Shown: piece after piece, positions 49,698 to 58,252 of the stretch
How the letters are laid out: the number at the start of each line of letters is the position of its first letter
How positions within the stretch are numbered: the stretch's first letter is position 1
Source: DATJLY01 sp035604615
GTDB taxonomy: Bacteria; Pseudomonadota; Alphaproteobacteria; ATCC43930; CGMCC-115725
Assembly: GCA_035604615.1 (NCBI GenBank)
Contig: DATNID010000033.1
Coordinates: forward strand, 121,127-185,126
DNA length: 64,000 nucleotides
Reading direction: 5' to 3'
Notes under the pieces: generated by a model
What the model was told of the DNA's origin: nothing
The model's input: only the letters and a program-made list of their open reading frames with translations
Database searches by the model: none
Made by a program: the position numbers and the translations under genes

Positions 49698-50525
49698 ATG
49701 CTGGCGGTGGCGGTCATCGTTTTTCGCGAGGTGGTGGAGGCGGCGCTGATCGTCGGCGTCGTCCTGGCCGCGAGTCGCGGCGTCAGTGGCCGCGCGTGGT
49801 GGGTCAATGCCGGCATCGCGGTGGGCGTGCTGGGAGCGCTGGTGGTGGCGGGCTTCGCCGGCGAGATAGCCTCCGCGCTTGACGGGGTGGGGCAGGAAAT
49901 CTTCAATGCCGCCATCCTCTTCGCCGCCGTCATTATGCTCGGACTGCACAATGTCTGGATGCGCCGCCAGGGCCGCGAGCTGGCCCAATCGGCGTCGAGC
50001 GTCGGCGCCGAGGTGCGGGCCGGAACCAGGCCGCTCGCCGCGTTGGCGACGGTCGCCGGGCTCGCCGTGCTGCGCGAGGGTTCGGAAGTCGTGCTGTTCG
50101 TCTATGGCGTCGCCGCCGCCCAGGGCACCGGCGCGGCCGGCGTCGCGCTGGGCGCGCTGATCGGCGTCGCCGGCGGGGTCGCGGTCGGCGCGGCGATCTA
50201 TTACGGGCTGGTGACGATTCCGATGCGCCACCTCTTCACGGTGACGAGCGCGGTCATCCTGCTGCTCGCCGCCGGCATGGCGTCGCAGGGCGCGGCCTTC
50301 CTGGTCCAGGCCGATCTCCTGCCGCCGTTGGGCGGGCAGGTGTGGGACACCTCGTCGCTGCTGACCGAGCGCAGCCTGCTCGGCCAGACCTTGCACGCGC
50401 TCATAGGATACGTGGCTCGGCCCGAGGGCATCCAAGTCGTCGCCTATGTCGCGACGCTCGTCGTCATCGGCGGCATGATGCGCGGCTTCGGCCGTCGCGG
50501 CGTCATCCCGGCGCGAGCTCGGTGA
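49698..50525 (+). CDS. FTR1-family high-affinity iron permease
   Basis: A 275-residue membrane protein with seven hydrophobic segments. Two R-E-x-x-E iron-passage motifs are visible: REVVE near residue 10 (FREVVEAALIVG) and REGSE near residue 125 (LREGSEVVLF). This is the FTR1/EfeU signature. The ATG follows CCCGAGGATCT. No EfeO, EfeB or multicopper ferroxidase gene adjoins it, so its electron or donor partner is unknown. The TTCGCA cluster upstream suggests iron control. Confidence 0.88.
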   Translation: MLAVAVIVFREVVEAALIVGVVLAASRGVSGRAWWVNAGIAVGVLGALVVAGFAGEIASALDGVGQEIFNAAILFAAVIMLGLHNVWMRRQGRELAQSASSVGAEVRAGTRPLAALATVAGLAVLREGSEVVLFVYGVAAAQGTGAAGVALGALIGVAGGVAVGAAIYYGLVTIPMRHLFTVTSAVILLLAAGMASQGAAFLVQADLLPPLGGQVWDTSSLLTERSLLGQTLHALIGYVARPEGIQVVAYVATLVVIGGMMRGFGRRGVIPARAR

Positions 50526-50582
50526 GGCCAGGGGTCGCGAGGGGCGCTTGCCCCGTCCGCGGCGCTGATCCAATCTCTGCCG

Positions 50583-52415
50583 ATGCAGCGCAGGCTGACC
50601 ACCATTCTCGCCGCCGACGTCGCCGGCTACAGCCGGCTCGCGGGCGCCGACGAGGAAGGCACGGTGTCGCGCCTGCGCGCGCTCCGGCACGAGCTGATCG
50701 ATCCGGTGATCGCGGCCCGTAACGGCCGCACCGTCAAGCTCACCGGCGACGGCCGCATCGTCGAATTCGCCAGCGTGGTCGACGCCGTGCGCTGCGCCCT
50801 CGAGGTCCAGCGCGGCATGGCTTCGCGTAACGCCAACATCGCGCCCGACAAGCGCATCGAATTCCGGGTCGGGATTCACCTCGGCGACGTGATCGTCGAG
50901 GACGACGGCGATTTGATGGGCGACGGCGTCAACATCGCCGCGCGGCTCGAGGGCATCGCCGAGCCCGGCGGCATTTGCCTCTCGAACGCGGCCTATGAAC
51001 AGGTGCGCGACAAGGTCGCCGAGACCTTCGCCGATCTCGGCGACCAGGAACTGAAGAACATCGCCCGCCCGGTGCGCGCGTTCGCGCTAAGTCCCTCTCC
51101 GCCCTCGGGGGCGGAGAGGTTAGGTGAGGTGGGGGATTCTCGAGCGTTCGCCCCACCTCACCCCGACCCTCTCCGCCCCGCCGGGGCGGAGAGGGAGAAG
51201 AGTCCGCAGGGCGCTCCGCGCCTCTCCATCGTCGTCCTTCCCTTCGCCAATCTCGGCGGCGACCCCGAGCAGGAGTATTTCGTCGACGGCGTGACCGAGA
51301 GCCTGACCACCGATCTCTCGCGCATCTCGGGCAGCTTCGTCATCGCGCGCAACACCGCCTTCACCTACAGGGGCAAGGCGGTGGACTTGAAGCAGATCGG
51401 GCGCGAGCTTGGCGTGCGCTATGTCTTGGAAGGCAGCATGCAGCGCGGCGGCAACCGGCTGCGCGTCAATGTCCAGCTCATCGACGCCGAGAGCGGCATT
51501 CATCTTTGGGCGGAGCGCTTCGACAAACCCTTGGCCGATCTCTTCGACATGCAGGACGAGATCGTCGCCCGCCTCGCGCGCCAGTTGGACAGCCAGCTGA
51601 TCGCGGCCGAGGCGCGGCGCGCGGCGCGCTCGCCGCATCCCGATTCGATGGACCTTTTCTTCCAAGGCACGGCGTGCTGGCATAAGGCGCTGAGTGCCGA
51701 AAACCTCGCGCAGGCGCACAGCTTTTTCGAGCGCGCCCTGGCGCTCGATCCCGGCAATGTCGAGGCGCTCGCGGGCGCGGCGTGGGTCGAGATGGCGATT
51801 GCCGCAAACTACCTGCCCGACGATCACGCCACCCGTGACGCCACGGCGGCAGCATTGGCGAGCAAGGCTCTCGCGCTGGCGCCGAACCATCCCTTTGCCC
51901 ATTACGTGTTGGGCCACGCCTTGATGCGCACCAACCGCGCTGCTCAGGGCATCGGTGAGTGCGAACAAGCCCTGGCGTTGGATCGGAACTTGGCCGTTGC
52001 TCATGTGCTCATCGGCACCGCGAAGAACTCGCTCGGGCGCGCCGGGGAGACGGAGGCGCACATCCTCGACGCGCTGCGGCTCAGTCCGCGAGACTTCTTG
52101 GCCTATCATTGGATGTTCTTCGCGGGCTATGCCAAGTTGCAGCTCGGAAACGATGAGGAAGCGGTCGCCTGGCTGCGCCGGTCCATCGAGGCCAATCGAA
52201 ATTATTCTCCAAGTTTCCATTTTCTCGCCGCGGCCTTAGCGCGGCTCGGCAGGCTCGACGAGGCGCGCGAAGTCGCCAAGGCCGGTACGGCGCTCAATCC
52301 GGCCTTCTCCCTCCGCCGCTTCCGTAGCGCCGCTGTGAGCGACAATCCGATCTATTTGGCAGGACGCGAACGCCTCATCGACGGCATGCGCATGGCCGGG
52401 GTGCCGGAAGGATGA
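50583..52415 (+). CDS. Adenylate/guanylate cyclase-TolB-like-TPR protein
   Basis: A 610-residue protein. Residues 1-165 form a class III cyclase domain, with metal Asp in LAADVAGYSRL, a second Asp in KLTGDGRIVEF, and GDGVNIAARL with the transition-state Asn/Arg. Residues 210-340 resemble the TolB-like N-terminal domain (VVLPFANLGGDPEQEYFVDG). Residues 355-580 are helical TPR repeats (AQAHSFFERALALDPGNVEA and later copies). The interdomain linker, residues 171-206, is encoded by a palindromic DNA repeat. The key cyclase residues look intact, so cyclic nucleotide synthesis is plausible. It is probably cytoplasmic. Confidence 0.85.
   Translation: MQRRLTTILAADVAGYSRLAGADEEGTVSRLRALRHELIDPVIAARNGRTVKLTGDGRIVEFASVVDAVRCALEVQRGMASRNANIAPDKRIEFRVGIHLGDVIVEDDGDLMGDGVNIAARLEGIAEPGGICLSNAAYEQVRDKVAETFADLGDQELKNIARPVRAFALSPSPPSGAERLGEVGDSRAFAPPHPDPLRPAGAEREKSPQGAPRLSIVVLPFANLGGDPEQEYFVDGVTESLTTDLSRISGSFVIARNTAFTYRGKAVDLKQIGRELGVRYVLEGSMQRGGNRLRVNVQLIDAESGIHLWAERFDKPLADLFDMQDEIVARLARQLDSQLIAAEARRAARSPHPDSMDLFFQGTACWHKALSAENLAQAHSFFERALALDPGNVEALAGAAWVEMAIAANYLPDDHATRDATAAALASKALALAPNHPFAHYVLGHALMRTNRAAQGIGECEQALALDRNLAVAHVLIGTAKNSLGRAGETEAHILDALRLSPRDFLAYHWMFFAGYAKLQLGNDEEAVAWLRRSIEANRNYSPSFHFLAAALARLGRLDEAREVAKAGTALNPAFSLRRFRSAAVSDNPIYLAGRERLIDGMRMAGVPEG
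51094..51195. repeat. Large palindromic repeat inside the cyclase coding sequence
   Basis: Three nested stems occupy this stretch. CCTCTCCGCCC/GGGCGGAGAGG (51094-51119) and CCCTCTCCGCCCC/GGGGCGGAGAGGG (51167-51195) are hairpins at each end that also pair with each other. GGTGAGGTGGGG (51123-51134) pairs with CCCCACCTCACC (51151-51162) in the middle. The element looks like a dispersed intergenic palindrome, but it keeps the reading frame of the cyclase gene and encodes a Pro/Gly/Glu-rich linker. Confidence 0.85.
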
Positions 52416-52434
52416 AACACGAGCGGGGGCAACC

Positions 52435-53964
52435 ATGGCGAAACTGCTGACGGCGCTCGTGGCCGCGCTTGTGGCGCTCGCCGCGCCGGCTTGTGCGGGC
52501 AAAGCCGACGACACGTTGAGCATCGCCGTCACCGACTGGTTCAGCACGCTCGACCCCTACCAGTTTCCGCTCGACGAGGCGGCGGTGTTCTATGGCGCGG
52601 TCTACGAGACCCTGGTGGTCTATGACGCGCGCAAGCAGGTGTTCGTGCCGCGGCTCGCCACGTCGTGGCAGCGGATCGACGACCGCACCATCGAGTTCGT
52701 CTTGCGCGCGGACGTCAAGTTCCACAACGGCGACACGCTCGACGCCGACGACGTGGTCGAGACCATCAAGTACATCGTCGATCCCGCCTTTCCCATGCGC
52801 CACAAGGACCTCTACGACTGGGTCGAGACGGTCGAGAAGCGCGGCCCCCTGACCGTGCGCATCACCGCCAAGCACGCCATGCCGGTCGATCTCCAAACGA
52901 TCGCGTTCCAGTTCCAGATCCTCGACGCGAAGGTGCTGACCAAGCTCGACAACAAGGCCGATTACGGCCGCGTGAGCCGGGTCGGGACCGGCCCCTACAA
53001 GGTGGTCTCGTTCGATCAGCGCAAGATGGTGCTGGAGCGGTTCGACGATTACTGGGGCGGACCCGCCGGGCCCGACGGTCCCCGCATCAAGCGCATCGTC
53101 GCGCTGCCCATCCCCGACCGGCAGACGCAGATCGCGCAATTCCTCACCGGCGCCCTCGACGTCATCCGCAACGCCAGCGCCGACACCGCGCGCGAGCTCG
53201 GCAAGATGCCGGACACGCGGGTCACCGGCATGCATAACGGGCAGCTCATGTACATCACGCTCGACGCGCTGGGCCGGTCCGACAACAAGGCGATGACCGA
53301 CCAGCGCGTGCGCCAGGCGTTCATGATGGCGATCGACCGCAAGGAGCTAGCCCGCAGCGTCATTCCCGGCGGCGACATCGCGACGATCTTGGACGGCATC
53401 TGCGTCGAGGGCGTGGTGGGCTGCGCCGCCTCGACCCATCCGCCCGACTACGATCCCGAGGGCGCGAAGAAACTCCTCGCCGCTTCGGGCTATCCCGATG
53501 GGTTCGATCTCGAGCTCGACGTGCACGAGCCGATCAAGGAGATCGCCGAGGCGATCGCGGGGCAGCTGCGCAAGGTCGGCATCCGCGCCAGCACGCGGCC
53601 GCTGCCGTCCTCGCTCTATGTGCGGCTCAGGGGCGAGGGCAAGTTCACCGCCTTCGTGGGATATCGCCCGACCGCCGCGCGCCCCGACATGGACGATCTG
53701 TGCGACTTTTTCTTCAACGGCAACCGCGACTATTGGAACGATCCGGTGCTGAAGGAGGTGCAGCGCGCCGGCGCCCTGGAGTTCGACGAGGAAAAGCGCG
53801 TCGACATCTACCGCCGCGGCATCGACCAGGTGAACCGGATGAACTACATCCTGCCCCTGACCGATTTGCCGATCGTGTTCGTGCATGGGAAGGACGTGCG
53901 CATCGTCGAGGACCCCTTGAACCCCATCGCCAACGACATCCGCGATTTCTATTGGAGCAAATGA
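52435..53964 (+). CDS. ABC transporter substrate-binding protein (dipeptide/oligopeptide type, SBP_bac_5)
   Basis: A 509-residue periplasmic receptor with a Sec signal peptide (MAKLLTALVAALVALAAPACA). The mature region has the SBP_bac_5 blocks ATSWQRIDDRTIEFVLRADVKFHNGDTLDADD near residue 75 and RVGTGPYKVVSF near residue 185. RVRQAFMMAIDRKELARSV near residue 290 is also typical. Such receptors bind peptides, nickel or opines. No permease or ATPase gene accompanies it. It begins 19 bases after the cyclase gene. Confidence 0.87.
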   Translation: MAKLLTALVAALVALAAPACAGKADDTLSIAVTDWFSTLDPYQFPLDEAAVFYGAVYETLVVYDARKQVFVPRLATSWQRIDDRTIEFVLRADVKFHNGDTLDADDVVETIKYIVDPAFPMRHKDLYDWVETVEKRGPLTVRITAKHAMPVDLQTIAFQFQILDAKVLTKLDNKADYGRVSRVGTGPYKVVSFDQRKMVLERFDDYWGGPAGPDGPRIKRIVALPIPDRQTQIAQFLTGALDVIRNASADTARELGKMPDTRVTGMHNGQLMYITLDALGRSDNKAMTDQRVRQAFMMAIDRKELARSVIPGGDIATILDGICVEGVVGCAASTHPPDYDPEGAKKLLAASGYPDGFDLELDVHEPIKEIAEAIAGQLRKVGIRASTRPLPSSLYVRLRGEGKFTAFVGYRPTAARPDMDDLCDFFFNGNRDYWNDPVLKEVQRAGALEFDEEKRVDIYRRGIDQVNRMNYILPLTDLPIVFVHGKDVRIVEDPLNPIANDIRDFYWSK

Positions 53965-53986
53965 GCAGGACGCACGGGCCGTGCCC

Positions 53987-54337
53987 CTAATCCACCGCCA
54001 CGAAGATGCAGTGGCGCACCTTGTCGGCCACCGCCTTGGACAAGTGGCCCTTGCCGCGCGTGTCCTCGACCAGGACCACCTCGCCGGCGCCGATGACGCG
54101 GCTTTGGCCGTCGCTGGCGGTCAACTCGACCCCGGCGTCGAGATTGATGATGTATTGGCGGCGCGGCGCGGGATGCCAGTCGATGTCGTACTGCGCCGGC
54201 ACCTCGCGGAAGATGATGCCGGTGGCGGGGAAGCGCTTGGACAGCTTGCCGCCGCGCGTCTCCTCCACCCATTCGACCTCGATGTCGCGCCAGTGCGAGA
54301 TTCCGGCCGCGTCCTCGTAGAGATTGTGGATGCGCAT
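53987..54337 (-). CDS. Small cupin-like protein
   Basis: A 116-residue single-domain protein. The core YDIDWHPAPRRQYIINLDAG then VELTASDGQSRVIGAGEVVL is a cupin barrel, with EDTRGKGHLSKAVADKVR at the end. The two-histidine metal motif is incomplete. I chose the ATG at 54337 because GGGAGGGAAGCG lies directly upstream; one at 54355 overlaps the preceding gene. It ends the leftward group with the two NMT1-type binding proteins. Function unknown. Confidence 0.72.
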   Translation of the reverse strand: MRIHNLYEDAAGISHWRDIEVEWVEETRGGKLSKRFPATGIIFREVPAQYDIDWHPAPRRQYIINLDAGVELTASDGQSRVIGAGEVVLVEDTRGKGHLSKAVADKVRHCIFVAVD

Positions 54338-54351
54338 CGCTTCCCTCCCGC

Positions 54352-55353
54352 TCATTGCTCCGGCAGCGCCACGACATAGCGCGTGTCGATCACCGCGGCG
54401 GCGTCGACCCCCGGCTTCACCATGCCCTGGCCCTTGAACCATTCGATCTGGCGCAGCACGTCCTTGACGTCGAGCCGGCCCTCGGAGTCCATCGACGAGA
54501 TGCCGAACCTCACGTCCTCGATGCCGAGGCCCAGATCCTTGCCGAGCAGCGCCAGGAGCTCGGGGGCGTCCGGTCCGTCGCGCCGCTTGCCGTCCGGGCC
54601 GGTGAAGGCGTCGTGATAGAGGCGCGCGGCCTTGCGGTAGGCGCGCAGGAAGCGCTCCACCGTGTCGCGCCGCTCGTTCGCGGTCTTGAGCGAGGCGAAC
54701 ACGGCGCCGAACTGGAACGGCGTCTCGTCGCCGACATAGCCCAAAAGCTTCACGCTGCCGGCTTGGATCGCGTGCGCCGCGGACGAGGTGGGCGGCGCGG
54801 TGGCATCGACCTGGCCGCCGATCAAGGCCGCCATCTCGTTGGGCGCCGATTGCAGCGGCACCAGGCGCACGCCGCCAAGATCGAACTGGTACTTCGCCGC
54901 CGCCAGCACCAGCGCGTAATGCGTCGGCCCGCCCACCTCCGTCACGGCGAAGGTCTTGAGATGCGCGCCGAGGTCGCGGTAGCTCTTGAGCCCGCCGTCC
55001 CAGGCGCGGTTCGACGCCACCATGGCGAGGCCCTGGAAGCCCGGCGCCTCGTGGATGCCGCCGGCGACGATGCGCACCTGGCCGCCGAGATTGAACAGCC
55101 CGCCCGAGGTTCCGGCGCCGCCGAAATCGATCGCGCCCGAGGCCACCGCGACCGCGATCTCCTCGGCGCCCGCGACCAGCAGCTTCAATTCGGATTGCAG
55201 TCCCTCGGCGGCGAAGAAGCCCTTCTCCTGCGCGACGAGCAGCGCCGGCGAGACCGTGTTCTTGGTGACGCCGACCGTGATCGCCTCGGCCGAGGCCGGC
55301 GCGGGCGCCAGCGCGCCCAGGATGACGAGCAGGATGGCGGCCACGGATTTCAT
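54352..55353 (-). CDS. ABC transporter solute-binding protein, NMT1/SsuA type (copy 2)
   Basis: A 333-residue receptor with a Sec signal peptide (hydrophobic VAAILLVILGALAPAPASAE). The mature fold begins ITVGVTKNTVSPALLVAQEK and continues with KGFFAAEGLQSELKLLVAGA. GAIDFGGAGTSGGLFNLGGQ is the usual ligand-loop region. A GTG immediately before the ATG is an alternative start. It is followed by the small cupin gene and preceded by a second receptor gene 16 bases away. No permease or ATPase is nearby. Confidence 0.82.
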   Translation of the reverse strand: MKSVAAILLVILGALAPAPASAEAITVGVTKNTVSPALLVAQEKGFFAAEGLQSELKLLVAGAEEIAVAVASGAIDFGGAGTSGGLFNLGGQVRIVAGGIHEAPGFQGLAMVASNRAWDGGLKSYRDLGAHLKTFAVTEVGGPTHYALVLAAAKYQFDLGGVRLVPLQSAPNEMAALIGGQVDATAPPTSSAAHAIQAGSVKLLGYVGDETPFQFGAVFASLKTANERRDTVERFLRAYRKAARLYHDAFTGPDGKRRDGPDAPELLALLGKDLGLGIEDVRFGISSMDSEGRLDVKDVLRQIEWFKGQGMVKPGVDAAAVIDTRYVVALPEQ

Positions 55354-55369
55354 CACGAGCGTCCCCGGA

Positions 55370-56317
55370 TCACTTCGGCAGGAACTCTTCGGTGTAGAGC
55401 TTGGTCATGTCGGGCTCGGCGTCGAGCAGCTTCAGGTCGGCGAACGAGCGCTTCAACGTGGCCAGCGTCGCCGCGTTGAAATGCCCGTCGGTGTTGAACA
55501 TCGGCAGGGTGATGTCGAAGTCCTTCGCCTGGATGGCGAGCGGCATGCCGGTCATCTGCGCCGCGATCTTCACCGACTCGTCGCGGTTGGCGCGCATGAA
55601 CCTGACGGCGTCGAACCAGCCCGCCAGGAAGCGCCTTATCGCATCGGGATTGCCGGCGATGAGCGTGCGCGTGGCAAAGACGACCGACCCGCCCAGCTCG
55701 CCGGCCCAGGACGACACCGGGGCGATGAGGCGGCCCTCGCCCTGTGCCTCCATCTGAAAGGCGAGCGACGTCGACACGATGCCGGCGTCGACGGTATGGG
55801 TGCGAAAGGCCGCGAAAATGCTCGACGTCTCGCCGCCGATCGCGATCGGGGTGACGCCGCCTGGACCCCAGCCGCGCTGGCGCGCGAGCTCGAGCGCGAG
55901 CCAGTAGGTCAGCGAATTGATCGTGGTGACGCCAATCCGCGCGCCTTTCAGGTCCGCGAGCGATGTGGCGGCGGAATCCTTCGGCACCGCCATGCCGATG
56001 AACAGCAGCGGCCCGGCGCCGTTCGCGACCGCGAGCTCGGGCGCGCCCTTGGCGATGAGCGCCAAGTCGGTGCCGGCGCCGACGCCGAGATCGAGGCTCC
56101 CCGCCGTCATCGCCTGGTGCAGCTTGGCGCCGCCGGCGAAATCGAAGATCTGCAGCTCGAGGCCCTGCTTGGCGAACAAGCCCTCCTTCGCCCCCACCTC
56201 GAGCGGCACCATGGTCGACGCGCTGGGCGAAGCCTTGCCGACCCTGAGCATGTCCTCGGCATGGCTCGCCTGGATGGCGACGAGCGCCGCCGCGAGCGCC
56301 AGCATGAGAGCGCGCAC
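55370..56317 (-). CDS. ABC transporter solute-binding protein, NMT1/SsuA type (copy 3)
   Basis: A 315-residue receptor with a signal peptide (ALMLALAAALVAIQASHAE). The mature part reads LRVGKASPSASTMVPLEVGA, then KEGLFAKQGLELQIFDFAGG and the SLDLGVGAGTDLALIAKGAP loop. I chose the GTG at 56317, which has GGGGAGGAATC directly upstream. It heads a leftward three-gene group with copy 2 and the cupin gene. Copies 2 and 3 are diverged from one another and probably bind different ligands. Confidence 0.82.
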   Translation of the reverse strand: MRALMLALAAALVAIQASHAEDMLRVGKASPSASTMVPLEVGAKEGLFAKQGLELQIFDFAGGAKLHQAMTAGSLDLGVGAGTDLALIAKGAPELAVANGAGPLLFIGMAVPKDSAATSLADLKGARIGVTTINSLTYWLALELARQRGWGPGGVTPIAIGGETSSIFAAFRTHTVDAGIVSTSLAFQMEAQGEGRLIAPVSSWAGELGGSVVFATRTLIAGNPDAIRRFLAGWFDAVRFMRANRDESVKIAAQMTGMPLAIQAKDFDITLPMFNTDGHFNAATLATLKRSFADLKLLDAEPDMTKLYTEEFLPK

Positions 56318-56391
56318 GATTCCTCCCCGGCATTTTGCGCCATTGTCGTCGAAACCGGCGCTGGGGTCGAGAGGTGCCGCGAGACACCCCC

Positions 56392-56476
56392 GTCATTGCG
56401 AGCGAAGCGAAGCAATCTCGTCTCTTCGTTGTGCGGCATAATTGAGCGATTGCGGGATCATCGCCCTCGCAATGAC
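56392..56476. repeat. Intergenic palindromic repeat with T-run
   Basis: GTCATTGCGAG (56392-56402) is inverted at 56466-56476 (CTCGCAATGAC). Inside are GCGAAGCGAAGCAATC and a second GATTGC. The copy ends in a T-run (AAGGTTTTT). It matches the look of a widespread alphaproteobacterial element containing CATTGCGAGCGAAGCGAAGC. It could serve as a terminator on the plus strand, just ahead of the antitoxin promoter. Confidence 0.75.
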
Positions 56477-56533
56477 AAGGTTTTTCATGCGCCTCGCCTC
56501 GAAGGATTCACGTACCGGCGCGGCGGTGGTAAT

Positions 56534-56561
56534 TTGCCATTTAGCTCTCGCGTGTTAGAAT
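56534..56561 (+). promoter_or_regulatory. Promoter of the antitoxin-like gene, probably leaderless
   Basis: TTGCCA (56534-56539) and TAGAAT (56556-56561) are each five of six with the sigma-70 consensus and are spaced 16 bases apart. The -10 ends six bases before the ATG at 56568, so transcription should begin at or next to the start codon. There is no ribosome site, consistent with a leaderless message. Confidence 0.6.
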
Positions 56562-56567
56562 TGGTCT

Positions 56568-56801
56568 ATGACCAAGCTTCTCGAACAGGCGCTTGAAGCG
56601 GCGCGCATCCTACCGCCGGATGCTCAGGACGACATTACCCGTGTCATGCTTCGGCTGGCCGGCACGGACGACGAGGCGCCGCCGGTGCCGCTGAACGAAG
56701 ATGAACGCGCCGCCATCGCGGCCTCGAAGGAAGCCGCCGCGCGCGGCGAATTTGCCACCGAGGAGCAGGTCGGAGCCGTCTGGGCCAAGCATAAATTGTG
56801 A
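56568..56801 (+). CDS. Antitoxin-like small protein
   Basis: A 77-residue acidic, helical protein. The N-terminal LLEQALEAARILPPDAQDDI and the tail KEAAARGEFATEEQVGAVWAKH resemble antitoxins paired with RelE/ParE toxins; the tail resembles the toxin-wrapping helices of the family. It overlaps the toxin relic by four bases, the usual antitoxin-toxin junction. Because the toxin is broken, this antitoxin may be a leftover or may still neutralise a related toxin elsewhere. Confidence 0.7.
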   Translation: MTKLLEQALEAARILPPDAQDDITRVMLRLAGTDDEAPPVPLNEDERAAIAASKEAAARGEFATEEQVGAVWAKHKL

Positions 56802-57006
56802 GGCTGCGCTACTCCCTTCCGGCCCTTGCCGATCTTGCCTCGATCCTCGATACATCGGTGCCCGCACCGTCGATGCGTCGATCCGCCGCCTGGCAACGCC
56901 GCCTTACCGCATTCTCGTTTTCTGCGAGGCGACCAAGGCCGAGATCATCATTCATGCCGTCCGTCACGCAGCACGCGATCCATCCGGGATGCCGGGCTCA
57001 GCCTAG
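56798..57006 (+). pseudogene. Decayed ParE-type toxin gene with internal deletion
   Basis: The start reads MRLRYSLPALADLASILD in one frame, the typical ParE N-terminus. About 56850 the homology jumps to another frame: YIGARTVDASIRRL, then YRILVFCEATKAEIIIHAVRHAARDPSGMPG, the ParE C-terminus. The central helices normally found between these are missing. A deletion of roughly 80 bases with a frame change explains this. The toxin cannot be made intact. Confidence 0.8.
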
Positions 57007-57349
57007 CGGGCGCGCGATCGTGAAAATCAGCGATAGGCGCTTGGTGCGAAAATCAAGAATTATGCAACACGCGAGAAATGAGCCTGTGACAACGCTTTGT
57101 TGCCATATTCGACCCCGCATCCACGCTCTAGGGAATGACCGCATTACCTCAGAAAGCCGACGCGCTGGCAGGCAACTGTCTTGTCCGAGACGTGCCAAAT
57201 CCGGAAATGGCCGCCCCGATCTCTACTTATCAGCTCGTCGGCGGGCACGAGCAAACTGGTCATTGGGGCAATGTCTAGATATGATCCATACGGGCCTACG
57301 CACGGGGCATGACAATTGCCAATTGCTCGAAGAGCAGGGAGGAATATTC
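57007..57349. other. Intergenic region without a recognisable gene
   Basis: About 340 bases of mixed, visibly less G+C-rich sequence. No frame shows family motifs. A TATGAT-like hexamer near 57280 (TCTAGATATGATCC) could be a -10 for the following secreted-protein gene, but I see no matching -35. Confidence 0.5.
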
Positions 57350-57811
57350 ATGTTTCGTAAATTCGTGATTGGCGCGCTAGGCCCCATGGCTGTTTTGTTC
57401 TCGACTACGGCATTCGCGCAAGGTACTGCGGCGGACGCTAAGGCCATGCTTGAAAAGACGGTTGCGGCCATCAAAGCCGATTACGCCAAGACGCTCGGCC
57501 AGATCAACAAGGGCGAAAACGGCTTCCTTGTGGGTGACATGTATCCGTTCTGCTTCAATCTCAGCGACGGACTCCTCGTAGCGGTCGGCAATCCCAACGT
57601 TAAGGGGTTGCTCGGCAAGGATGCGAGGACATTTAAGGACCCTACGGGCGACGTGTATGGCCCAAGGCTCTATGACGCGGCAAAAGAGGGCCAGGTCAAT
57701 GAGGTCAGCTACATGTCTCCCAAGGCCGGCTCTGACAAGACGTGGGTGCCGAAGGTGAGCTTAGTTACCGCGGTCACCGGCCTGGGATGCGGCGTCGGTT
57801 ACTACAAGTAG
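57350..57811 (+). CDS. Small secreted cache-like protein
   Basis: A 153-residue protein with a Sec signal peptide (VIGALGPMAVLFSTTAFAQ). The mature part reads AKAMLEKTVAAIKADYAKTL, then GENGFLVGDMYPFCFNLSDG and VAVGNPNVKGLLGKDARTFK, a pattern typical of single-cache small-ligand sensor domains. It then closes with WVPKVSLVTAVTGLGCGVGYYK. It lacks any membrane or kinase domain, so it is a free periplasmic cache protein. The ATG follows GCAGGGAGGAATATTC. Codon use is less G+C-biased than in neighbours. Confidence 0.75.
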   Translation: MFRKFVIGALGPMAVLFSTTAFAQGTAADAKAMLEKTVAAIKADYAKTLGQINKGENGFLVGDMYPFCFNLSDGLLVAVGNPNVKGLLGKDARTFKDPTGDVYGPRLYDAAKEGQVNEVSYMSPKAGSDKTWVPKVSLVTAVTGLGCGVGYYK

Positions 57812-58252
57812 TCCGTTCCAAACCAACCGTCATATGGGCGCCGAACTGCCGAACTCCGACGCCCACACAATGCTATTTTCTCGCGTGATCGCCGGTCAGT
57901 TCCGATGCCCTTCACTCCGCATGTGCGGTTTGCCATCGAGGCTGGTCAGTTTTGATATCCGCCTCGGGTCAATCGCGCCGGTTTCGGTCGGTGCGGACTA
58001 TGCCCGCTATTCGTCGAGCTTCAGAGATACGCGTGGGCGCCCAGCGCCGCGGCTTCGTGCCAAGAACTGCCGGACGCAGCCGCAGCAAATTCGACCGGGT
58101 TATCGGCCATAGGAAGCCATAGGAAGCTGCCAACATGGCCTTGTCAAAGGCCTCCGGTACGGTGAGAATTCTGGAGCCGCCAGCGCGTCACTATTGGACG
58201 CGAAAAGGGGGTCGCACTTTGACGCGATGTGACAACATAAGGGAGATCAGTC
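57812..58252. other. Intergenic region; no supported gene
   Basis: About 440 bases. An open frame of 92 codons from 57834 shows no recognisable motif, no ribosome site and an irregular composition, so I do not call it. A ten-base direct tandem repeat, CCATAGGAAG twice (58107-58126), stands near the end. No promoter for the next gene is convincing. Confidence 0.5.

Noticed and set aside
57834..58112. A 92-codon open frame in the low-G+C patch.
   Set aside because: No ribosome site, signal, motif or family resemblance; not reported as a gene.
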